DNA of 64,000 bases from Streptomyces sp. NBC_00353 (GCF_036108815.1 NZ_CP107985.1:2728001-2792000), one strand, 5' to 3'. Counted from the stretch's first letter, positions 1 to 8,759 are shown. Numbers and translations: made by a program. The notes: generated by a model not told the origin, from the sequence alone.

Positions 1-657
1 CCCGCCCCCGTCGTCAGAACCCATCAGCACAATCGGGAAGCCGCCGAGCGCGAGGACCAGGCCCGCCACGAGCCCGGCAATGGGCTCCCAGGTCTGTGTG
101 GCCCCGTTGGGTGCGGGTCGATACCGCAGCCACCACCAGTACGACAGGAGTCCTAGCCCGGAGGCCAGCGACGCCACGGCGAACGCCCCGGGCAGCCGCC
201 CGTCGTGGACGGGGGACCGATAGGTCTCCTGCGTAAGGGAACCGAACCTGATCGCACGGAGTTCGTCGTTCCAGTAGATGCCGGTCACACGGTCGCCGTG
301 GCGCACGGAGTCGTAGACCTGCAGCGAGCCGTCCATGCGCACCCGGTGCTCGACCCCTTCAGGACGGTCCGTATAACGCAGGGTGAGGAAGTATTTGTGG
401 GTCTTCCCGCTGAAATCGGTCTTCTTGTCCGTGACGGTCGCCACGACGGCCGCCCGACATGTGTCGGAGCGGGTGCCGACCGGGCAGTCCGGCGCCGCGG
501 CGTACGCCCGGTTGTCCCTCTCGGCGAGCGGTACGAGGGCGAACAGCACTCCCGACACCAGGACGAGCAACAGGCCGAACGCGCGAACGCGCCGCGCCCA
601 GCCTGCGGATTGCCGGATACCTTCTCGTGCCCCGCCCACCACGTCCGTCTCCCCCAC
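1..657 (-). CDS. unrecognised membrane protein, truncated by the window edge
   Basis: The frame runs off the left edge with no stop, so the C-terminus is missing (219 codons visible). The GTG at 657 is chosen because a purine-rich AGGGCG lies about 10 bases upstream and no in-frame ATG occurs before the first hydrophobic segment. Residues about 26-45 form a membrane segment, followed by an extracytoplasmic stretch with two cysteines (CPVGTRSDTC), then two more membrane segments near 163-185 and 196-215. This is a small multi-pass protein of a kind common in Streptomyces; I do not recognise a function. The coding frame is supported by third-position G+C and by the hydrophobic pattern. Confidence 0.7.
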   Translation of the reverse strand, partial: MGETDVVGGAREGIRQSAGWARRVRAFGLLLVLVSGVLFALVPLAERDNRAYAAAPDCPVGTRSDTCRAAVVATVTDKKTDFSGKTHKYFLTLRYTDRPEGVEHRVRMDGSLQVYDSVRHGDRVTGIYWNDELRAIRFGSLTQETYRSPVHDGRLPGAFAVASLASGLGLLSYWWWLRYRPAPNGATQTWEPIAGLVAGLVLALGGFPIVLMGSDDGGG

Positions 658-1147
658 CGTTCCGTCGCCCTGGCATACTCCGCTCTCACAGCATCGTTCA
701 CCAGACGGTGCACCCGGCATCAAGATGCCGTACAGATTGCCGGACACCGACCTGGACAGCCGACCTGTACTCCTGGAGCCGATGCCGGACGGCATTGAGC
801 ACTGTGCATCGTGAAGTTGCTGGTCACGGGGCTGGTGTGCGCGCCTCCCACGGTCTCTCGACGTACCGGGGTGACGGACCGGAAGAGCGGCAGCACGGTC
901 ACCGCAGCCGAACCCGACAACGACCCCGGCCGACATGTCAGACGATCTTCACCGTGGACGCCGGCCGACGATCAGCGCGAGTATCCCGCCTTCACCTCAC
1001 ACCAGTCCCGCGACCTGCGAACGTCACGATGCACGGGTCTCGATCTCCCGCTACTGCGCATCCGTCAGTTCGCGTCGCCGCACCAACGACCCACATGCCC
1101 CGCCCCGACCCTGATCCAACCACTCAGCAAGAGTCATCAGAAACGAT
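658..1147. other. gene-free stretch with an inverted-repeat element
   Basis: No frame here reads like a protein; the open frames are low-complexity Arg/Pro/Ser translations typical of G+C-rich non-coding DNA. The only structure seen is the inverted-repeat element at 804-1034. Confidence 0.6.
804..1034. repeat. MITE-like inverted-repeat element, about 231 bp
   Basis: A segment of about 38 bp at 804-842 (core GCATCGTGAAGTTGC) recurs inverted at 995-1034 (core GCATCGTGACGTT). Both continue into CTGGTGTG. The arms enclose about 150 bp with no convincing ORF. A third copy of the arm lies alone at 2598-2634. Paired terminal inverted repeats around a short non-coding core fit a miniature transposable element. 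A pair of regulatory or structured-RNA repeats is the alternative. No clear target-site duplication was identified. Confidence 0.45.
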
Positions 1148-2332
1148 CTAATGCGCTGAGTCGGGAGTGTGCTGCGGAGCAGCCAGGACCCAGGCGGCGA
1201 AGGCTTCGACGCCGCCCACGACTGCCTCGAAGCGCGGGGAGTGGAACAGGTCGAAAGCGTGCTGTCCGCCGGGCAGTTCGGCGTAGACCACGGTGCTGTC
1301 CGAGACGCGGCGCAGTTGGGCGACGAAGTTCCGGGCGCCCTCGACGGTCGCCAGCGCGTCCTTGGTGCCGTGGGCGATGAGGAATGGTGGCGCACCGGGG
1401 TTGAGGTACGCATACGGTTGGTTCGGGGACGGCGTTTCGTCGGGCTCCTCGCCGAAGAAGTGGCCGTAGTAGCCATAGAGGCAGATCGCCGCGGTGACCG
1501 AGGTGTCGGCCGACTCGAATCCGGGCTGGAACACCGGGTCGTTCGGCGTGAGCGCGCACAGGGACGCCAGGTTGGAGCCGGCGGAGCTGCCCGCCACGAA
1601 CAGCCTCGACGGATCGGCGCCGTGCTCGGGGGCGTGCTCGCGGACCCAGGCGATGACCTTCTTGGCGTCGATCTGGTGGCCGGGGAAGGTGGTCTGGGGC
1701 CGCAGCCGGTAGTTGGCGCTGATGCACACCCACCCCTGGCTGGCGAGCCGGTAGAGCAGGGGCCGTGCCTCGCGGTTCTTCGCCCCGCTGGTGTAGTGGC
1801 CGCCGTGGAAGTAGATCAGGACCGGCGCGTTCTGTGGTGTGTCGCGGCGGCGGTAGATGTCGAGGAGATTCCGGCGGCCTGCGTCCCCGTAGCCGATGTT
1901 CGGGATCCGCTGCACGCCCCGCTGCCGCATCAGGCCCGGCAGCAGCAGGATGCGGGCCCAGGGCCGGTGGCGGCGCAGCGGTACGTGCACGCGATCCCGC
2001 CAGCCGGTGCCGAGGCCCTGCTCAAGAGCCCGCCCGACCACCTGATCCGTGCGCAGGCCCCGCCAGGCGGAGACAGCAAGTCCGACGGTGACGACGGCGG
2101 CCACCGCGGTTGTCACCTTGGCGCCCGGTGACTCCAGATCACCCTGGGCGGCGGCCAGTACCGTGGAGGCCACCAGGACATAGATGCCCACGAACGGCAC
2201 CTCGTTGAGGCCCAGGCCGAACCAGAAGCTCATGGTCGCCAGTGGCCGGGGCCGGCGTGGAGCGACAACGGCGAAGAAGGTGCACCAGGCGAAGAGTGCG
2301 GTCGTCGCCACATATCCCATCGGCATGTCCAT
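1148..2332 (-). CDS. alpha/beta hydrolase (HSL-type esterase) with N-terminal membrane segments
   Basis: A 394-residue serine esterase or lipase of the hormone-sensitive-lipase class. Residues 1-90 contain about three hydrophobic segments, so the enzyme is probably membrane-anchored. The catalytic domain starts near 140: the oxyanion motif is YFHGGHYTSG, the nucleophile elbow is GSSAGS, the acid is in HGTKDAL and the histidine in GGQHAFDLF. All three catalytic residues are present in order, so it looks functional. ATG at 2332 is the first Met of a continuous frame. The substrate cannot be predicted. It stands alone, with related repeats on both sides (804-1034 and 2598-2634). Confidence 0.88.
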   Translation of the reverse strand: MDMPMGYVATTALFAWCTFFAVVAPRRPRPLATMSFWFGLGLNEVPFVGIYVLVASTVLAAAQGDLESPGAKVTTAVAAVVTVGLAVSAWRGLRTDQVVGRALEQGLGTGWRDRVHVPLRRHRPWARILLLPGLMRQRGVQRIPNIGYGDAGRRNLLDIYRRRDTPQNAPVLIYFHGGHYTSGAKNREARPLLYRLASQGWVCISANYRLRPQTTFPGHQIDAKKVIAWVREHAPEHGADPSRLFVAGSSAGSNLASLCALTPNDPVFQPGFESADTSVTAAICLYGYYGHFFGEEPDETPSPNQPYAYLNPGAPPFLIAHGTKDALATVEGARNFVAQLRRVSDSTVVYAELPGGQHAFDLFHSPRFEAVVGGVEAFAAWVLAAPQHTPDSAH

Positions 2333-2798
2333 GAACGTATCACCGTCAACTCTAGTTATTTTCCCGGAACTTACCCGCTCAGGTCAGCCGCCGCAGGTCA
2401 CTCGTTCGTGAAAATCCAACGAACCCGGTTCAACATCAGCGGACACACGCGTATTCGGCAAGGTCCGCACCGACCCGAAGTGGGCGACTGCTCTGGTGAG
2501 GGCCCTGCGCTGGTCCTGACGAACCGTGAAGTCTCCCCGTGACCGACGATCTTCACTGAAGTCGTCCGCCCGCGACCGGCACGAGCATCATGAACCTCGC
2601 GCACACCAGACCCATGACCTGCAACTTCACGATGCGACGAATAACGTGAGCCCACGGCCGTTTCAGGCATGCTCATGCCTACGGATCAGGGTGTACCTGG
2701 CAACGGAGAAGCTGCAGGTGAGAGGGGTCAAGGGGAGCCCTCCGGAGGAGGGCAAGCTGGACGATCGGGTGCGCGAGCGATTCGGACTCCCTGACTGG
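2333..2798. other. gene-free stretch
   Basis: No coding frame looks real. It holds the third copy of the repeat described at 804-1034 and a short GTGAAG...CTTCAC dyad near 2527-2560. Confidence 0.55.
2598..2634. repeat. solo copy of the 804-1034 repeat arm
   Basis: Read on the minus strand this is GCATCGTGAAGTTGCAGGTC continuing to CTGGTGTGCG, matching the arm at 804-842 at about 33 of 36 positions. It has no evident partner arm nearby, so it is either a half element or a separate insertion. Confidence 0.5.
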
Positions 2799-3260
2799 TC
2801 AGCCGCGCATCGCGGTGCTGTAGACGTACAGGGCGATCACACCGGCGACACAGGCGAGGATCACCCATGAACCGAAACTGGTGTGTTTCCCACTGCCTTT
2901 GGCCCGCGCGGCCTTCCCGGACCGATTGAGCCGCCCGGGCGCTGCCCGTCCCGACGCGACCGGCTCCACATCAGCCGCAGCCTCGGCGAGCAGGCGACGG
3001 CAGGTCGCGGCGAGCACGCCTGTACCGGCGGAAAGGGGCACCACGGCTTCCGAACGCGCCGGAGCGGTGGTGCCGCCGTCCAGGATGCGTCCCGCGCGTA
3101 CGAGGACCTCACCCTGGCCGCCCGCCGGAGCGAGGCTGATCCACCGCCGTACATGCTCACCCCGGATGACCACACCACCGGACCGCTCCCGATACACGGT
3201 GTGTTCCCGCCACAACACCCCCGCCAACTCCCCTGCGGTGTCCCTCAGTTGTGCGCTCAC
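2799..3260 (-). CDS. unrecognised protein with C-terminal membrane anchor
   Basis: A 153-residue protein. The start is taken at GTG 3260 because a strong GGAGGGGGAGGGG Shine-Dalgarno tract sits just upstream. The same frame stays open for another 159 codons upstream, but that extension is Arg/Pro/Ser-rich and runs antisense across the neighbouring gene. The N-terminal 90 residues look like a small soluble domain (WREHTVYRERSGGVVIRGEH), then a basic Arg/Lys/Gly linker, then one membrane segment at the extreme C-terminus (GSWVILACVAGVIALYVYST). No family recognised. It follows the YcxB-like gene on the same strand after a gap of about 230 bp. Confidence 0.6.
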   Translation of the reverse strand: MSAQLRDTAGELAGVLWREHTVYRERSGGVVIRGEHVRRWISLAPAGGQGEVLVRAGRILDGGTTAPARSEAVVPLSAGTGVLAATCRRLLAEAAADVEPVASGRAAPGRLNRSGKAARAKGSGKHTSFGSWVILACVAGVIALYVYSTAMRG

Positions 3261-3489
3261 AACCCCTCCCCCTCCGCCCTGCGGCGAATCGAACAAGCAT
3301 CGCACTGTAGCGGCAGGCGCAGAGCGGGAGTCCAGCAGTCCCCCAGCAGCCGGGCCCGCCCCGGGCATGGATCCAGTACTGCGGGGACACATCAGCCTGG
3401 TCACACGAAAGAGGCCGGCCAGGAGGCGGCGACCTCGACAGCGGAGGCAGCCGGATCGACCAGCCGGCGCCGGGTGCCTTTCAAGTTCG

Positions 3490-4056
3490 TCACACGCGAG
3501 TGGCGTGCTGGTCCAGGATGGACCGCAGCCGGTCGAGGCCCCCGGCCTCATGCACGCCCCGCTTGGGCAGCACACCGAGGTACATGATGTTGGGGTCCCT
3601 GCTGAGCAGGACGAAGTGACCTGCCGTCTCCCGGTAGCCCTGGTAGACGGACCACTTCTGGACCAACGTGCTGTGGTCGTTGCGGCAGGTGATCCCGGCC
3701 GGAGACACGGTGGCGCGGTACTCGCCCTGCCATCCAATGATCCGCTGTACGTGGGCGGCCTGCAGCCGCGGGTACCCCCACACCACCAGGACGACGAACA
3801 AGAACAGAACGGTCGAGATCACGTCGATACTCCCGCGGCCCACGGCGGCGAGCAGCCACTGCCCTACCCACAGTGTGAGGAACACACGCCGTAGCAGTAG
3901 CCCGGTCCGCTTGATCCGCTCGCGGACCCGCAGGCCGACCAGTGCGTCGGCAGACTGGGGCCGGTACACCAGCTGGACCGCGGTCTGCTCGTCCACGACA
4001 TCGTCAGAGGTTTCCGCGCTGTTGTCGGTGCCTTCGGCACTGCGGCCCTCGGCCAT
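3490..4056 (-). CDS. YcxB-like membrane protein
   Basis: A 188-residue protein with the layout of the YcxB family: an acidic N-terminus, the opening strand TAVQLVYRPQSADALVGL, two membrane segments at about 53-73 and 78-95, then a C-terminal PH-like domain (ITCRNDHSTLVQKWSVYQGY, GHFVLLSRDP, LGVLPKRG). Family members have no proven function. ATG 4056 is preceded by a GGAGGG-type site (minus strand of CCCTCC at 4061). A decayed relative lies directly upstream at 4098-4287, so this looks like one surviving member of a duplicated pair. Confidence 0.78.
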   Translation of the reverse strand: MAEGRSAEGTDNSAETSDDVVDEQTAVQLVYRPQSADALVGLRVRERIKRTGLLLRRVFLTLWVGQWLLAAVGRGSIDVISTVLFLFVVLVVWGYPRLQAAHVQRIIGWQGEYRATVSPAGITCRNDHSTLVQKWSVYQGYRETAGHFVLLSRDPNIMYLGVLPKRGVHEAGGLDRLRSILDQHATRV

Positions 4057-4097
4057 GATCCCTCCCCGGTACGAAGATCCGCGGATCTTATCGAACC

Positions 4098-4287
4098 TCA
4101 GTGCCGGGGCGGACGGCCGCCGTCCCGGGTCAGGTGGCGGTCGAGTACGCCGCGCAGCCGATCGGTGTCGTCCCTGTCCAGGGCGCGCTTCGGCCGACAG
4201 TGCACGACGAGCAGGTACGGCGGGGCGTCAGCAGGACGAATCCGGCGGCGGTCTCCATCGCGTGCCCGATCCCGCAGACAACGTAGG
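4098..4287 (-). pseudogene. decayed YcxB-like paralogue, frameshifted
   Basis: Two minus-strand frames together resemble the C-terminal half of the adjacent YcxB-like protein. The first gives METAAGFVLL (compare RETAGHFVLL in the intact gene). After a shift of one base the second gives YLLVVHCRPKRALDRDD and DRLRGVLDRHLTR (compare LPKRG and DRLRSILDQHATR). The N-terminal half with the membrane segments is missing. A tandem duplicate that was truncated and frameshifted is the simplest reading. Confidence 0.55.
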
Positions 4288-4342
4288 GAAGCTTGACTGC
4301 AGCGTGAGCCCAGCGACCGTTCCCCATCCGTACCCTTGCGCC

Positions 4343-4552
4343 ATGCGACGACAGGGACGAGTGGTCAAGGCAGCTCAGTGGCCGGCTGTCTGGGCTGCGG
4401 TCACCGTCGTCATGAGCTTCGTCACCAGGCTTGCGGACATCTACGCGGGCTGGACGCTCACTGCGGTGATGTCACTGGTGGTGGTGGCTCCGCTGTACTG
4501 GGCTCCGCGGCGGCAGGCCCGCAGGCTACGCAAAGCCACAACCCAGAAGTGA
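4343..4552 (+). CDS. small two-segment membrane protein
   Basis: A 69-residue protein starting at ATG 4343. It has a basic N-terminus (MRRQGRVVKAAQW), two hydrophobic segments at about 14-30 and 36-54, and a basic C-terminal tail (RRQARRLRKATTQK), giving a hairpin with both ends inside by the positive-inside rule. Small proteins of this shape are common in Streptomyces and usually uncharacterised. The upstream frame extension (to 3668) is antisense to the YcxB-like genes and is not believed. Confidence 0.6.
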   Translation: MRRQGRVVKAAQWPAVWAAVTVVMSFVTRLADIYAGWTLTAVMSLVVVAPLYWAPRRQARRLRKATTQK

Positions 4553-4665
4553 GGCGGCCGGCTCGGAGCTCCGTAGCTCGGCCCGACCTGGGATGATCCC
4601 CGATCAAACTTTCACCAGCCGCTGGCAGAACAGCGATCGACCGCGATGTGCCGCGATGCGGAAGG

Positions 4666-4692
4666 CCCCTGACCAAGTTGGCTGGTCAGGGG
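4666..4692. terminator. hairpin, first of two near-identical copies
   Basis: CCCCTGACCA and TGGTCAGGGG form a perfect 10-bp stem around the loop AGTTGGC. It lies 114 bp after the small membrane gene and would serve as its terminator. A copy with 12-bp arms occurs at 6000-6030. Confidence 0.6.
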
Positions 4693-4890
4693 ACGATTCC
4701 ATGGATGTAGTGGGCGGGACTTCTGAGGCCAGTGTGACGTTTGCTAACGCTCCTGCGCTTCCATAGTTGAGGCTTGACGGCCTCTCAAAGATTCATAAGT
4801 CATCCGATTTGGCCTCAATTGCACATTTATCGCGCATTGGGTCGACCAAGAGCGAGACATTCCCTTGGGGGAACCTTGACGAGAAGTACC

Positions 4891-5802
4891 ATGCCGAGAC
4901 GCATATTGGCCCGGGCGCTGAGCGTTGTCGCGGCGATGACAGTCGCACTCATAGCCGCACCGCTGGCGGGCACGGCGCAGGCCTACAGCGCGACGTCGGG
5001 AACGCTGAGCTTCAGCGGTGATCCGGGTGAGCCCATCTCAGGCGGTCAGTCGTATGAGTACACGGCTGGAGCTGTCCAGATGTTCGACGTCGGGGGCAGC
5101 AGGGACGAGAACAGCCTTACCGTCGCGATAGATTTGGAACAGGGTACGCTCTGGCGTCTCATCATCGCCGCCCCCGATGGACAGAAGCTGACTGAGGGCA
5201 CCACGTACACCGGGACGAAGAAATGGCCCTACGCCCAGCCGGGGGATCCGGAACTGGAGTTCGCCGGGATCGACAACGGGACCGAAAAAGGGTGTAACAC
5301 CAACTCTGGCTCCTTCACCATCGAGCACATAGCTTTCGGCCCCTACGGCTACGTCCGCGAACTTGACGTCACCTTCGAGCAGTACTGCAACGGTTCGACG
5401 GTGCCTCTGCGTGGTGCAGTTCACGCGGTCATGCCCGAACCGCCGGCCGAACTCGCCATGACGATGAACACCGATCCCACTGGCACAGCGAACGTCAAGA
5501 ACGGTCAGATCACCGTCGGTGGCACTGTGACATGCAACAAGCCTGCAAGTGTCTCGCTCACCGGCCAGGTCTTCCAGATCCTGAAGAAGGGGACGCCAGG
5601 CGCGTCCTACGAGACGACCGTGGCGTGCACCCCGGGCGCGCCCGTTCCCTGGTTCATCAAGCTGACCAGCCAGGACCCCAGCATCTCGTTCGAACCCGGC
5701 ACCGCAACGATGCGCAGCAGGGCTCAGGCGGATGACCGGGACTACCCGGTCACTGTCGACACTGGGCAGCAGGAGTCAGAGGTCACGCTTTCCAGGGCCT
5801 GA
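4891..5802 (+). CDS. secreted protein of unknown function
   Basis: A 303-residue exported protein. The start is placed at ATG 4891 (GAGAAG site a few bases upstream), because it gives a clean Sec signal peptide: MPRRILARALSVV, a hydrophobic core, then cleavage after GTAQA before YSATSG. The frame is open further upstream but that part is not signal-like. The mature protein is Gly/Thr/Ser-rich with four cysteines (KGCN, QYCN, TCNK, VACT), likely two disulfides, and looks like two beta-sandwich domains. No catalytic motif was recognised. The gene sits alone between two copies of the same hairpin. Confidence 0.75.
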   Translation: MPRRILARALSVVAAMTVALIAAPLAGTAQAYSATSGTLSFSGDPGEPISGGQSYEYTAGAVQMFDVGGSRDENSLTVAIDLEQGTLWRLIIAAPDGQKLTEGTTYTGTKKWPYAQPGDPELEFAGIDNGTEKGCNTNSGSFTIEHIAFGPYGYVRELDVTFEQYCNGSTVPLRGAVHAVMPEPPAELAMTMNTDPTGTANVKNGQITVGGTVTCNKPASVSLTGQVFQILKKGTPGASYETTVACTPGAPVPWFIKLTSQDPSISFEPGTATMRSRAQADDRDYPVTVDTGQQESEVTLSRA

Positions 5803-6197
5803 CCTCAGGTGGCCACAAGATCAACTGGCATCGCTGGTTGACAGCAACGTGAGCGAACAGCCCCGATCGACCGTGAATTCAAGCAGACCAGTGAGCGAGC
5901 AAGAGTCGACACCACCGCAGGTGGCAGACCGCGCTACGCGCCCGATGGATCGGGGACCACGAGGAGCAGCGGTCGATCACGGCGAGCAGGAACGTGACCG
6001 GCCCCTGACCAACTTGGCTGGTCAGGGGCCAACTTCATCGCTGAACCTGCGGACGCGGCGTGCTTTGAACCCACGGTGACATCACTGCCACGACGTTTTT
6101 CAAGGTCGACAGCAGCTTGACTCGCCCATTGAGACTCCCCCGCCCTGCAGTCAGTGGCCCCGCCCCATCACTTCCCCCAGCAAAGGGGCAAGACAGC
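5803..6197. other. gene-free stretch
   Basis: No believable gene. It holds the second hairpin (6000-6030) and runs into the IS110 remnant. Open frames are low-complexity and show no domain. Confidence 0.55.
6000..6030. terminator. hairpin, second copy
   Basis: GGCCCCTGACCA and TGGTCAGGGGCC form a 12-bp perfect stem with loop ACTTGGC. The stem and all but one loop base match the hairpin at 4666-4692. It ends the transcription unit of the secreted protein about 200 bp downstream of its stop. Confidence 0.6.
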
Positions 6198-6326
6198 TCA
6201 CAACTGCCGGAGCTCGCGCTCGTTGTTGGACACTCGGCGCGACAGCAACCTTGTCCCGTCTGTGTCGATCACCGTGCAGTGGTGCGCGGCCTTGGCGGCG
6301 TCCGTCCCCGCCCAGAGCTCGGGCAC
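6198..6326 (-). pseudogene. IS110-family transposase, N-terminal fragment
   Basis: A stretch of about 42 residues reads VPELWAGTDAAKAAHHCTV, then IDTDGTRLLSRRVSNNERE. This is the first beta-strand and loop of the DEDD RuvC-like domain that opens IS110/IS1111-type transposases (usual form WAGIDVGKxxH). The frame stops after ELRQL and nothing downstream restores the rest of the protein, so only the N-terminal tenth survives. It marks an old insertion. Confidence 0.65.
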
Positions 6327-6396
6327 CCGAGCCTCCCTCGTCGATGGTTTGACTGAGCCGGAGTCGTTGCTGAGCGCCTGCCGTAGGTTCCCGGCC

Positions 6397-6561
6397 ATGG
6401 ACACGAACACACAGCCAGATGGCATTGAGCTGATCCGGCTGGCCGACCTCACCCAGAGCATCAGCGTTCGTCTGCGTTCGACCGAGCCCACCCTCGAAAC
6501 TCCGGCAGTGCGCCACTACGACGCGGAGGCCGTCGTCACCAGCGGCTTCGTCTCGCGGTAG
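6397..6561 (+). CDS. possible 54-residue small protein
   Basis: ATG 6397 to TAG gives a compact frame beginning MDTNTQPDGIELIRLADLTQ and ending VVTSGFVSR. The composition is ordinary for protein (few Arg, balanced Leu/Thr/Asp), unlike the shadow frames around it. It has no cysteine, no membrane segment, and only a weak ribosome site (TAGG). It is antisense to the region upstream of the IS110 remnant. It may be an orphan precursor-like peptide or a regulatory micro-protein. No family recognised. Confidence 0.35.
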   Translation: MDTNTQPDGIELIRLADLTQSISVRLRSTEPTLETPAVRHYDAEAVVTSGFVSR

Positions 6562-6714
6562 GTCGGCGCGTACAGCACGCTCCGCTGACCGGGGCGCCTC
6601 GCCCGGCGCTCATCGGGCGAGGCAAGTCCGAGTCACTGCAAGCAGTCAGCTCAAGCGTGACGGCGCCGTGATCGTCAACTTCCGCACTATTGTGCCGGAA
6701 TATTCTCGAACACC

Positions 6715-6897
6715 ATGCCCCTGGAATCACCCACCGCCAGCAGAGCGATCGCCGTCATCACCAACCGCCGCGGTGAACTCCCGCTTCCTACGTGACTACC
6801 TGGCCACCCACGCCTGGCCCGATACCGTGGAGCCTGCTGGGGGAACCGAATCAATCGCGATGCCGTCGAAGGGGCAATTGAGCTGTTGAAAGGCCTA
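6715..6897 (+). pseudogene. decayed Nudix hydrolase fragment
   Basis: The frame from ATG 6715 reads SPTASRAIAVITNRRGELP, the usual first strand of Streptomyces Nudix hydrolases. After frameshifts it resumes as LRDYLATHAWPDT and then GGNRINRDAVEGAIELLKG, a damaged Nudix box (GGxRxxxE...REAxxEL). Several shifts and lost catalytic glutamates make a functional enzyme impossible. The fragment runs into the start of the next gene. Confidence 0.5.
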
Positions 6898-6900
6898 ACT

Positions 6901-7362
6901 TTGACGAAATCCAGCATGTACCTGCTCGTCGCATCCGCTGCGCTTGCCCTCGCCGTGATCGGCTGCGGCGCAGGGTCCACACCGGCCACCGCCGGAGGCG
7001 GTGGCCGGGCAAAGGCAGCCCGATGGTCTGAACCGAATCGGTATTCCTTCCGGCTTCTCTCCGAGTCCGGAGAGCGGGGCGGCCTTGGGGAGTACCGGAT
7101 CACCGTGGGAAACGGGAAGGTCGTCAAAGCGATCGGCCTCGACGAGCCGGCCCGGCGCACGGTCGAGGGGAATCCGCAGGATGTCCCGACGCTTGGCGGT
7201 CTCCTCACTGATGTCCAAAAGGCCCGTGCAGGCGAGGCTGAAGTCGCGGAGGCGGTATTTGCCCCAGATGGACACCCCACTGAGATTCACATCGACTGGC
7301 TGGAGAATGCCATCGATGACGAGGCCGACTACCTCATCACCGAATACCGCGAACTCCCCTGA
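6901..7362 (+). CDS. lipoprotein, DUF6174-like
   Basis: A 153-residue predicted lipoprotein. TTG 6901 is preferred (AAAGG seven bases upstream); TTG 6886 and ATG 6916 are alternatives. The signal is MTKSSMYLLVASAALALAVI followed by the lipobox VIGC. The mature part reads YSFRLLSESGERGGLGEYRI, then VGNGKVVKAIG, PTLGGLLTDVQKA and FAPDGHPTEIHIDWLENAID. This matches the pattern I associate with DUF6174 (Y-x-F, G-x-Y-x-ItVxxGkV, hydrophobic helix, PTeIxiD). Function of the family is unknown. The Nudix debris directly upstream suggests the promoter region was rearranged. Confidence 0.7.
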   Translation: MTKSSMYLLVASAALALAVIGCGAGSTPATAGGGGRAKAARWSEPNRYSFRLLSESGERGGLGEYRITVGNGKVVKAIGLDEPARRTVEGNPQDVPTLGGLLTDVQKARAGEAEVAEAVFAPDGHPTEIHIDWLENAIDDEADYLITEYRELP

Positions 7363-7417
7363 CTGGCGCGGCAAACTGCCGTCTGCCGCGTGCCCGCCCT
7401 TCTGCCGGACGACGGCA

Positions 7418-7435
7418 GTTGACGACAGACCCTAG
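7418..7435. repeat. solo insertion-sequence end at CTAG
   Basis: GTTGACGACAGACCCTAG. Read from the CTAG inward on the minus strand this is CTAGGGTCTGTCGTCAAC. Closely related ends occur at 17876-17893 and 33441-33457. It looks like one terminal inverted repeat of an IS that used CTAG targets, with the rest of the element gone. Confidence 0.45.
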
Positions 7436-8759
7436 TACGCCAGTTGTAGATCGTGATCATGGTTGAGCTGCTGCTTGTCGCAGGTAGTGGCTGTCACGGG
7501 CTCGGGCCTGGTGGCGTCGTCGCCAGTGGGACCAGCGGAGGCGGTGCGCTGCGGCGTGGGGGGGGCCGCACGATCAGAGTGTTGAACAGGTGCGCGATCT
7601 CGTCGCTGGTCAACGGGATCAGTCCGTCTGGTGGGTGCCGGTGAGTGCGTGCGTCTGCGGTGGCGACGGCGAGGAAGGCGTGCGCGAGCATCGCGAGGGT
7701 GGCCCAGCGGTGCCACGACGTCCACCGGCGGACCTGGTGCTCGTCCAGTCCGGTCACTTTCCCGACTGGAAGGTCTCCTCGACCGCCACCCCTACGAGCG
7801 TGGACAGTGGCACGGCGGTGGATGAATAGCAGCGGTAGAAGGCGAGTTCGCCTGTGCGCCGGTTTCGGCGGACCAGGACCTGGTTGTGTCCGGGGCGGTC
7901 GTCGGCAATGCAGACCACGGCCCAGTTGTAGAAGCGGTGGCCGTTCGCCCCGGTCCCGGCCGAGAGCTTCTGCCAGGCCCGCCTGGGCATCTTCTTGACC
8001 AGGGCAGCCGCCCGCAATTTTCCTCGCTTCGTGGCGATCTGGTGGTCGCAGGCGACGGCGAGGACGTAGCCGACCTCACGCTGTTCCAGCTCGGTGCGAA
8101 GAGTCGGGTTGCCCCCGTAGACCTCGTTGCCGGCCACCCAGCGCGCCGGGACGCCGGAGTCCAGGGTGCGGGGCGATCATCTCTGCGGCTGGAGCGGGCA
8201 CGGTGGCGAAGCCAACATCGGCGGGGCTGCCGGCCGACGCGGACCGCTCGCGGTCCTCGGTCCAGGAGCGCGGGACGTACAACTCCCGGTCGATGGCGGC
8301 GTGTCCGGTCTGCGCGGAGTAGACCAGGTAGACCGCGACCTGGGCATTCTCGATCCTGCCCGCGGTGCCGGTGTACTGGCGCTGCACTCCGACCGTCGCG
8401 GTGCCCTTCTTCAGGTCACCGGTCTCGTCCACGACGAGGACCCCTTCCCCGTCGCGCAGGTGGTCCACCACGTAGGTGCGAATGTCGTCGCGGACCGCGT
8501 CGGCGTCCCACTTGGCACGGTCCAGTAGGTGCTGCATCCCGTGCGGGGTGGGGTCCCCGACGTGTTCGGCGATCGTCCAGCAGTTCTTGCGTGGCAAGTC
8601 CGACAGCAGACCCAGTACCAATGAGCGGGCCCGGCGGCGGGGTTCCACCCGGGAGAACCGACCTGCGACACGGTCCATCAGGCTCTCGAACATCGCCTGC
8701 CATTGTTCAACGTCTACGCTGTGACCTGCGGCCACTGCTTGATCCCTCGTTCTCTTCAC
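7432..8759 (-). pseudogene. IS701-family transposase, frameshifted
   Basis: Three minus-strand frames join into one IS701-type DDE transposase of about 430 residues. Part 1 (8759 to about 8170) has HVGDPTPHGMQHLLDRAKWD, then GVLVVDETGDLKKG (first catalytic Asp) and VQRQYTGTAGRIENAQVAVY. A one-base shift near 8170 leads into RWVAGNEVYGGNP (second Asp region) and MPRRAWQKLSAGTGANGHR. A second indel near 7755, after ETFQSGK, leads into GLDEHQVRRWTSWHRW and LAMLAHAFLAV. A last shift gives the C-terminus DLQLAY. With three breaks it cannot encode an active enzyme. Confidence 0.8.

Noticed and set aside
4666..6030. The two hairpins as attL/attR of an integrated element
   Set aside because: Only about 30 bp are shared, there is no tRNA gene or integrase between them, and hairpins of this kind commonly end transcripts.
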